Below, piece by piece: positions 57,826 to 64,000 of a stretch of DNA of 64,000 bases. The notes below the pieces were generated by a model. That model did no database searches. It was not told the origin of the DNA and worked only from the letters and a program-made list of their open reading frames with translations. Both the position numbers and the translations under genes were made by a program. Each line of letters begins with the position of its first letter. Position 1 is the stretch's first letter. The DNA comes from Ilumatobacter sp963746265 (GTDB lineage Bacteria > Actinomycetota > Acidimicrobiia > Acidimicrobiales > Ilumatobacteraceae). The stretch covers positions 399,037 through 463,036 of the forward strand of contig CAVVAM010000002.1 in NCBI GenBank assembly GCA_963746265.1, read 5' to 3'.

Positions 57826-59394
57826 TCACGCAGTTCGGTCGGGTCCGGCGGGCGTTGGTTCAGGACCATAGACCTGGTCGATGTCCTGGTCGTCGGGAAC
57901 TCGCCGCTTCTTGGAGAGTGCTGCGGCGATGGCGAACGAGACGATCGGAGTCACGTAGGCGAAGACGGTGTAGGGCGCCCACTCGACCGCTGCAATACCG
58001 AGCGTGCCGGCGAAGAGCGCGCCGTGGATGTTCCAGGGGATGATGTGCGACACGGTGGTGCCCGAGTCGGCGATCGACGTCGACAACACGACCGGCTCCA
58101 GGCGCTGACGTTGGTACTCGCTGCGGAACGTGCGCCCGACCAGTTCGATGCTCGTGTACGGATCGGCGGTCACGAGGTTCATCCCGATCGAGGACGCCAT
58201 CGTCACGCCGATCAGCGAGATGGTGTTCTTGGTCCAGTTGATCACCGGCGTCACGACCCGATTGAGGATGCCCACGTAGTCGACGATGGCGCCGAAGGCC
58301 GCTGCGACCAGCACCAGCCAGATCGTCGTCAACATCGACGCAGTGCCCCCGCCGACGAACACCCGGTCGAGGTCGTCGTTGCCGCTGTCGAGCGCGAACC
58401 CGTTGGCGAAGGTGTCGATCCCGACCTCGATCACGCTGCCGAAGTAGCTCCGTCCATCGTCGGCCAAGGAGACGATGAGGTCGTGCTGCGTGAAGCCTGC
58501 AAGGACCACGGCAGCGATCGCCGGGATGACCAGCGACAGGAACGCCGACATGCCGCGAGCGGACAGCACCACGATCAGCAGAATCGGGAGGAACGCGAGC
58601 AGCGACACGTTGAACTGTCCACTCACCGCGTCCTTCACCTGACTGAAGTCGCCACCGCCCTGCGTCGATTCGACCGTGAGACCGAGCGCCAGGAAGACCG
58701 CTGCGGTGATGATCGCCGCCGGGATCATCGTGCGCGTCACGGCCTTCGAGTGCGTCGCGATCGTCTCGCCTCCAACGGTGGCAACGGTCAGATTCGCGGT
58801 GTCGGAGATCTTCGCGACCTTGTTGCCCAGAATCGCTCCCGACACGACCGCCCCGGCGGCGATCGCCGGGTCGACGCCGAGCACCGATGCCAGCCCGACC
58901 ATCGACACGCCGAGCGCACCGACCGTGGTCAGCGAACTCCCCAACATGTAGCTCAGTGCGCTGGCGAGCAGGAACACGGTGACGTAGAAGTAGTCAGCGG
59001 TCAGCAGGTCGACGCCGTAGTAGACGACCGAGGCCACCGCACCGCACAGGTAGAGGGTTCCGATCAGCGAACCGATCGCCAGGATGACGAAGAGTGTTCC
59101 CACCACGCCGTTGATCCCGTTGTCGATGGCCTTGCTGATCACGGCACCGGTGTGCCCGTATCGCGCCGCGACGGCGATGGAGATCAGCGTTGCCAGCGTC
59201 ATGCTCACCTGGAGTGGGCCGTCGGCAACCTCGCTCCCGAACATCACGACCGAGATGACGATCAACAGGACCATCGAACCGATCACGAAGAGCGACGCAG
59301 ACATCGACGGCTGCGTCCCGCCTCCGTCAGGTGGTGCGGTACCGTCGTCGGTACTGTCGGGACTGTCGGTGGGCGAGCCCGGAGGGGTCTGCAT
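57826..59394 (-). CDS. NhaC-family Na+/H+ antiporter
   Basis: A protein of 522 residues with about 12 helices. LGNKVAKISDTANLTVATVG with GGETIATHSKAVTRTMIPAA is the NhaC signature segment. AFGAIVDYVGILNRVVTPVI, ASSIGMNLVTADPYTSIELV and SIADSGTTVSHIIPWNIHGA are further family motifs. The protein exchanges sodium (or a substrate such as malate/lactate in some relatives) for protons. Its ATG overlaps the stop of the ThrE-like gene by one base (TGATG), so the two transporters are probably co-translated. Confidence 0.88.
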   Translation of the reverse strand: MQTPPGSPTDSPDSTDDGTAPPDGGGTQPSMSASLFVIGSMVLLIVISVVMFGSEVADGPLQVSMTLATLISIAVAARYGHTGAVISKAIDNGINGVVGTLFVILAIGSLIGTLYLCGAVASVVYYGVDLLTADYFYVTVFLLASALSYMLGSSLTTVGALGVSMVGLASVLGVDPAIAAGAVVSGAILGNKVAKISDTANLTVATVGGETIATHSKAVTRTMIPAAIITAAVFLALGLTVESTQGGGDFSQVKDAVSGQFNVSLLAFLPILLIVVLSARGMSAFLSLVIPAIAAVVLAGFTQHDLIVSLADDGRSYFGSVIEVGIDTFANGFALDSGNDDLDRVFVGGGTASMLTTIWLVLVAAAFGAIVDYVGILNRVVTPVINWTKNTISLIGVTMASSIGMNLVTADPYTSIELVGRTFRSEYQRQRLEPVVLSTSIADSGTTVSHIIPWNIHGALFAGTLGIAAVEWAPYTVFAYVTPIVSFAIAAALSKKRRVPDDQDIDQVYGPEPTPAGPDRTA

Positions 59395-60671
59395 CAGGAA
59401 TCCTCAGTTTCATTGTCGGTCGGCACCGGCGGATCGAGCTTGATGCCCGGGAGCGCCATGATCGAACCGGCGACGTAGAGACCGGCGAGAATGGCGAAGA
59501 TCTGAAAGACGACCCCCTCGACGGAACCGGTCGCGCCGGTTGTCGGACCAGAGTCGAGTGCGCGCAACGACGCATAGGCAGCGACACCGGGAACCAGGAT
59601 CAAGATGCCCGGGAGCACCACGATGAGCGGGCTCGCACGGGATCGGAGTCGGACGAACAGCCCGGCGAACAGCCCGAGGGCGAGCGCTCCGAGAAACGGG
59701 CCCTGCCAGACGCCTGCTCGACCGCCGAGTTCGAGTCCGCCGTACGCAAGGAGCCCGGCAACGATCGCCCATGGCGCCTGCCTCGGCGACACCTGGAACA
59801 CGACGACCAGCCCGACCATCAACACGACCAGAAACAGCCACTGCACGAACGCCGGCGGCCGCGACGAGACGGGCAGATCGGCGGTGCCGAACAACGCCCG
59901 AACGGCCATCGCCCCGATGGACGCCCCGGCGAACAGGCCGATGGTGACCATGCCGGAGCTGATGAAGCGATTCCATCCCAGCAATGTGTGACCGATCGAA
60001 AGTTCGTAGACACCCAGCGTCAAACCGAGCCCCGGGATCAGGACCACGAAGGCACACAATGCGACGATGTAGGAGTTGCCACTCCCCACGATCACGCCAA
60101 CGACGCTGGCCAGCACCGAGGCAACGAACGAGGCCACCACATTGATCCGGCTCCTCAACCACTCCGAGCCGCTCGACGCACGGACCAGCAAGAAGACGAC
60201 GATGCTGAGGGCCGCCGCCAATCCGACGTCCTGCCACGCCGCGGACAAGATCACGGCAAATCCCGCTCCGCACGCGGCATGGGCCACGCCGACGACAGGT
60301 TGGTTGTAGTACGGACGAAGGGTCTCGATCTCGTCGAGCCGGTGGTTGGCCTCGTCGACGGGAACCGCACCCGTGCGCATCTGGTCGGCCAGGCGCATCG
60401 TCTGGGACAGCTTGCCGAGATCGTAGGAAACGTCGCCCAGCGTGGCCATCATCCGGTGCTGGCCGGTGCCGCTTCGTGCGTCGACGGTGTAGTCCAGGTA
60501 GGTCGGCGTCGCGATCACGCTGCCGGTCAGGCCCATCGCCGCTCCGACGTCGGTCATCAGACCGTTCAGTTCAAAGCCCGGCAACCCGTATTCGTACGCC
60601 AACCGCCCGAGCCGCAACGTCAGCTCGATCTCAGGTGTCGACTTCGGGGCCGACGCCCGCTGGGACGACAT
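59394..60671 (-). CDS. Threonine/serine exporter (ThrE)-family protein
   Basis: A protein of 425 residues from the ATG at 60671; an upstream ATG at 60773 is less likely. The N-terminal soluble domain (ELTLRLGRLAYEYGLPGFEL, NGLMTDVGAAMGL, DIGKLSQT-like) and about ten helices in two groups match the ThrE (DUF1212/DUF3815) architecture. VALCAFVVLIPGLGLTLGVY, IVVLPGILILVPGVAAYASL and VVFQIFAILAGLYVAGS are conserved helix motifs. ThrE exports threonine and serine in corynebacteria. The gene is coupled to the NhaC gene downstream. Confidence 0.85.
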   Translation of the reverse strand: MSSQRASAPKSTPEIELTLRLGRLAYEYGLPGFELNGLMTDVGAAMGLTGSVIATPTYLDYTVDARSGTGQHRMMATLGDVSYDLGKLSQTMRLADQMRTGAVPVDEANHRLDEIETLRPYYNQPVVGVAHAACGAGFAVILSAAWQDVGLAAALSIVVFLLVRASSGSEWLRSRINVVASFVASVLASVVGVIVGSGNSYIVALCAFVVLIPGLGLTLGVYELSIGHTLLGWNRFISSGMVTIGLFAGASIGAMAVRALFGTADLPVSSRPPAFVQWLFLVVLMVGLVVVFQVSPRQAPWAIVAGLLAYGGLELGGRAGVWQGPFLGALALGLFAGLFVRLRSRASPLIVVLPGILILVPGVAAYASLRALDSGPTTGATGSVEGVVFQIFAILAGLYVAGSIMALPGIKLDPPVPTDNETEDS

Positions 60672-61001
60672 CTCAGACTTCGTTTCGACGAGTCGGAATG
60701 GACACTGGGGAGGCTCGAACTTCTTTCGACACGGCACGAACGTGCCGACGGCGAGAATAGGACAGGCCGACATCGGTGTCGCCGGGACGCGGGGTGAATC
60801 GTCCGGTCACCCCTCGCCACGGTCAGCTGTGGTTCGGTGCGGGAGACCCGTTGCAGCGTCCGTGGCCGGAGGGTGAACGCGACGATCACCCGAGGCGTCC
60901 GTTGCGGCGATCTCACCGACGGTCGAAGATGTCCCTGCGCGCCGGGCTGATCGCACCGACCGCGAAAGCACTGACCCCAACTCCCGACACAAGGACGATG
61001 A
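60672..61001. other. Divergent intergenic region between ThrE and LapA-domain genes
   Basis: About 330 bases. No gene is seen; frames are short and shadow-like. Both promoters should lie here, but no clear boxes stood out. Confidence 0.45.
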
Positions 61002-61253
61002 ATGCCTCCTGACCAACCACCGCTCGACGTCGACGGCCGCACCGGACTGGGCGCCGGCGCCATCGCCACCATCGTCGGACTCGCGCTGCTGATCGTCTTC
61101 ATGGTCCAGAACACCGAGCGGGTGGCCGTCAGCTTCCTGTTCTGGGACCTCGAGTGGCCCGTCTGGCTCATGGTCCTCGGCGCCGCACTTCTCGGAGCGA
61201 TCGTGCTGTACGGGCTCGGCGTGGTGCGTCGGCATCGGCAGCGCAACGAGTAA
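61002..61253 (+). CDS. LapA-domain (DUF1049) small membrane protein
   Basis: A protein of 83 residues. IATIVGLALLIVFMVQNTER and VAVSFLFWDLEWPVWLMVLG with AALLGAIVLYGLG show the two helices and the QNxxxVxxxFL motif of the LapA/DUF1049 family. In proteobacteria this domain is linked to lipopolysaccharide assembly; in actinobacteria the function is unknown. It is convergent with the large LuxR gene, with 49 bases between stops. Confidence 0.85.
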   Translation: MPPDQPPLDVDGRTGLGAGAIATIVGLALLIVFMVQNTERVAVSFLFWDLEWPVWLMVLGAALLGAIVLYGLGVVRRHRQRNE

Positions 61254-61302
61254 CCCTCCAGTTCAGGAGGCTGGCGAGCTCACGCCGGGGCGAAAACGAG
61301 GG

Positions 61303-63514
61303 TCACCGCTCAACCGGATCGGGCGCAGCGAGTGGGATCCCGAGCTCTCCGCACCGAGCGACTGCGTCGTGCAGCGTGCCGACGCCGAGCGCCCGGTACG
61401 CCTGCTGGACGTAGGTCTTGACCGTGTTCACGGACAGATGCATCTGCTCGGCGGCCTCCCGTCGGGACGCTCCTGCGGCAAGTGCGGCGAGCACGTTGCG
61501 TTCTCGTGCGCCCAACAGGGGCTCGTCGGCGCCCATCTCGACCATCGTCGGCGACGCGACGCTCCAGAGCGTGGAGCATGCCGGGCTGGGCCATCGACGC
61601 CACGATCGGTTCAACGTCCGACAGCATGCTGCGTGCTGCGTCGATGTCGCCCGATTGGACGTGCGACCACGCTCGAAGCAGCTTGGCCACGCAGATGAGC
61701 GACGGGAAGCCGATCGTGTCGACGATGTGCTCGACCCGTCGATACACGGCGGCGTGATCGACCGTGGAGTCGGTCACGAGCAGTGCAGCGAGGGCCCAGC
61801 CGACGTCGGTGCCGGTGCTCCCGTGGTACTCCGACAGGGCGATGGCCTCACGCGCGTGCTGCAAGGCCGCCGGTCTGTCTCTGTCCAGCACCTCGCACAC
61901 AGCGATCCTGCCGAGGCACGCGATCCGCACGGGTGCCACGTTGGGGTCGTCCGCCGGGAACGCGTCGAGGACCCACTGCGACAACGTGACGCACGACTCC
62001 GGCTCGCCGGCGACCAGCAGCACCTGGATGAACGACGAGATTTCGTGGGCGAGCGCGATCTCGGCGAACGTCGGTCGGGACGTGGTGTCGGGACGCAACG
62101 AGTCGAGGTCGAGCGCCGAGATGGCCTCGAAGGCCAACTCGACAGCGTCGGCCAGGCGGCCGGCGAAGTGCAGCTCCCGGCAGCGTTGGACCGCGATCGC
62201 CAAATGGAGATTGACCGTGTGGAGCTCCGCTGGCTCGCTCTTCAACAAGTTCGAGGCAAGGGCTCGCACGACGGTCACCAGACCGGTCTGGCCGGACCGG
62301 TGTGCGCTTTCGGCGAGCAGGATCAGCAGCCCAGCGTTCGACGCCACGGTGTCGGATGGCAGCCGATCGATCCATCCGGTGACGGCGTCGTAGCGACCCT
62401 CGCTGAGCGCTCGAAGCCCGAACTCGACGATCGCTTCAGTCGCGGCCAGTTCATCGCCCGCGCCCAGCAGGTACCCGATCGCCTCCCCGTGGCGGTCATG
62501 TGCTCGGCACCACTCCGCGGCCCGTCGCTGGAGTTCGGCTGAGCGCCCGGGCGCCACCCGGTCCAGGCGACGCCGCAGCCACGACCGGAAGACCATGTGG
62601 TACTGGAACGTGAGCCACTGTCCGCCGATCCACTCGGTGAACATGTTGGAGCGCGTCAGATGCCGGAGCACGTCCTCGCAATCGGTTCGGCCGGTCAGCT
62701 CGCAACACAGCGCCGGGTCGATCGTGTCGAGGACACAGGTGTCGAGCAGGAATTGCTGGATGTCAGGCTCGATCGAATCGAACACTTGATCGCCCATGAT
62801 CTCGTCGAAGTGGCCGTAGCCGTCGTGTGCTACCACTGCCGACGACATCGAGATGGTGCTGTCCCTGAGCAGGAGACCACTCACTGCGGCACCGAGTGCC
62901 CAGCCGTCGGTCTGCTGGTGGACGACGTCGACCTCCTGATCGCTGACCTCGCGTCCGGCGGCCGCGCGCACGATCGCCGCCGTCTCCCGTGAGCTGAGTC
63001 GGAGGTCGGTTGCGGAACAGGTCGCAAGGAGGCCCCGACGGCGCTGTTCGTCGCCGGCTGCGCCAGGAATCCACCTGCCGACGAGCACGACTCGAAGCGC
63101 CTCGCCGTCGACGGATCTCAGTCTGCGAACCACGTTGAGCGACGGTGCGTCGTCGAGTTCGTGGACGTCGTCGATGACGAGGACCACGCGATTGCCGACG
63201 CGCTCGACGGAACCTGCCAGGACCGACATCGAGTCCGCAGCGTCGGAGCCGTCGGGATCGAGTTCCTGCCTGTCGGCCGGGAGCAGGGCGTCGAACAGAT
63301 CGGCGGCCAGGATCTTCGAGTCGCGGTGACGCTGCTGGATCGACAACCAGGTCACCTCGGCGAGCCGGGTCGTCGATGCCCATGCCCTCACCGCCGACGT
63401 CTTGCCAGATCCCGCCGGTCCGGTAACTTCCCCGCCCGACAGCTCGAACAACCGCTCGAGTTGCGCGTCGACGAGTTCGCGATGCAGCAACAAGAGGTCT
63501 TCGCGGAACGTCAC
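61303..63514 (-). pseudogene. MalT-like LuxR regulator with a frameshift before its HTH
   Basis: The frame from ATG 63514 has Walker A GEVTGPAGSGKTSAV near residue 29 and Walker B VVLVIDDVHELDDA, then a winged-helix and TPR-like region down to MLHALERRV, as in MalT/LAL regulators. From about 61575 this frame becomes arginine-rich. The expected LuxR HTH instead appears in another frame: LLGARERNVLAALAAGASRR, EAAEQMHLSVNTVKTYVQQA, YRALGVGTLHDAVAR. One extra base between the two restores about 736 codons. Without the shift the protein would have no DNA-binding domain. It is a real loss-of-function or a sequencing error. Confidence 0.82.
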
Positions 63515-63679
63515 AGACGGAGGATATCGAAGGCCGAGGAGTCGATTGTTCGGGAGCCTCGTGCGGTACCGGATTGCGACCGACGAGTTCCTCCACCGGC
63601 CACGATCCCGGAGTATGTCCGCTGGTGGATGTGGGAGCGGCCGTCGAGTCGACGGACGAGTGGTTGCCGTGATGACGGT

Positions 63680-63808
63680 TCAGTTCGCGAGCGTCGCAGC
63701 GATGACCTCGCCCACGGCGCGTGAGTTGAGGTAGGGCTCGGGATGGTGGCCGCGGTGTCCGTTGTCGATCAGTCGTTCCTCGACTCTGCTCCCGAACCGG
63801 CCCGGCAT
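63680..63808 (-). pseudogene. C-terminal remnant of an alpha/beta hydrolase
   Basis: 43 codons read MPGRFGSRVEERLIDNGHRG, HHPEPYLNSRAVGEVIAATL and AN. The region EPYLNSRAVGEVIA is a typical C-terminal end of a small alpha/beta hydrolase subfamily. The catalytic part is absent: upstream (to the right) lies an IS3-family fragment, which probably replaced it. The stretch 63515-63679 between this remnant and the MalT-like gene has no further gene. Confidence 0.55.
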
Positions 63809-63810
63809 CT

Positions 63811-64000
63811 CTCATCGCCCAAGCCGTCGCAAACTGGTGCCGGTTCACAACAGCGTGAACACGATCTTCATCGACCCCGGGTCGCCGTGGCAGAACGCGT
63901 GGATCGAATCGTTCAACGGACGATTCCGCGACGAGCTGCTCAACGGCTGGCACTTCGACTGGTTCCTCGAAGCCCGCGTGATCATCGAGGACCACCGCAT
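63811..64000 (+). pseudogene. IS3-family transposase (OrfB) fragment, running off the window
   Basis: LIAQAVANWCRFTTA, then after a frameshift FIDPGSPWQNAWIESFNGRF and RDELLNGWHFDWFLEARVII with EDHR, is the rve/DDE core and C-terminal part of IS3-family OrfB. The frame breaks between FTTA and NTIFIDPG (about 63853). The N-terminal part of OrfB, OrfA and the left end are missing here. The right portion lies outside the window. Confidence 0.8.

Noticed and set aside
57625..59478. 617-codon plus-strand ORF
   Set aside because: Antisense shadow of the NhaC antiporter; no motifs.
1..64000. CRISPR array, rRNA or tRNA genes
   Set aside because: No regularly spaced short repeats, rRNA landmarks or tRNA T-loop/anticodon patterns were found by reading.

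Overview
The window is GC-rich chromosomal DNA with dense coding, many GTG starts and many 4-base ATGA/GTGA gene overlaps. The content (BTAD/AfsR-type regulator, ECF sigma factors, MMPL exporter, DUF1254/DUF1214 proteins, an Asp23/AmaP cluster, SCO6745-family protein) fits a high-GC actinobacterium. An Acidimicrobiia (Ilumatobacter-like) origin is my best guess, but nothing here proves it. No rRNA, tRNA or CRISPR array was seen.

Layout. 0-7 kb: an MMPL exporter (cut by the left edge) faces a large BTAD/cyclase-like/NB-ARC/TPR regulator across a palindrome-rich gap. Then come an MDR oxidoreductase, a DUF6326 membrane protein and the first codons of a lost SDR gene, all coupled by overlaps. 7-14 kb: a GerMN/Gmad2 lipoprotein, three DUF1254/DUF1214 proteins, a DUF2550-like membrane protein and a small lipoprotein. 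14-17 kb: a complete IS5-family element and an IS110-family element. 17-19.4 kb: a phytoene-desaturase-like flavoprotein followed by an ECF41-type sigma factor, preceded by a textbook ECF41 promoter.

19-46 kb is an accessory region of mostly single, unrelated genes in both orientations: two methyltransferases, TetR plus a membrane protein, VOC, GNAT, DinB, a PCD-VOC fusion, a TIGR02391 protein, a LuxR regulator and an ECF sigma with a membrane partner. It holds two intact and one truncated tyrosine recombinase of one family. Interspersed are copies of a dispersed, mosaic repeat, some of which abut the recombinase stop codons. Broken genes and IS scraps (ISL3 tail, IS110 tail, frameshifted orotate phosphoribosyltransferase, nonsense-mutated membrane protein) cluster at 36-38.5 kb. 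Inside this region, 38.5-45.1 kb is an orderly ion-transport group (SLC12-type cotransporter, TrkA_C-domain protein, MscS-like protein) and an Asp23/AmaP cell-envelope cluster headed by its own ECF sigma factor.

46-64 kb: an overlapping CYTH-like/SulP/DUF2252 operon, a DksA-like protein without zinc ligands, a pair of convergent genes that both lost their 3' ends at one junction, and a kinase-like/flippase-like membrane protein with a frameshift. Then follow a serine hydrolase and M19-dipeptidase-like pair, a DUF1269 protein with a perfect 14-bp hairpin, coupled ThrE and NhaC transporters, a LapA-domain protein, a MalT-like LuxR regulator with a frameshift before its HTH, and an alpha/beta-hydrolase tail interrupted by an IS3 remnant at the right edge.

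Main points of interest: the repeat family tied to the solitary tyrosine recombinases, the likely bridge-RNA region of the IS110 element, and the ECF41 promoter. All assignments were made by eye from sequence motifs; no database search was run.
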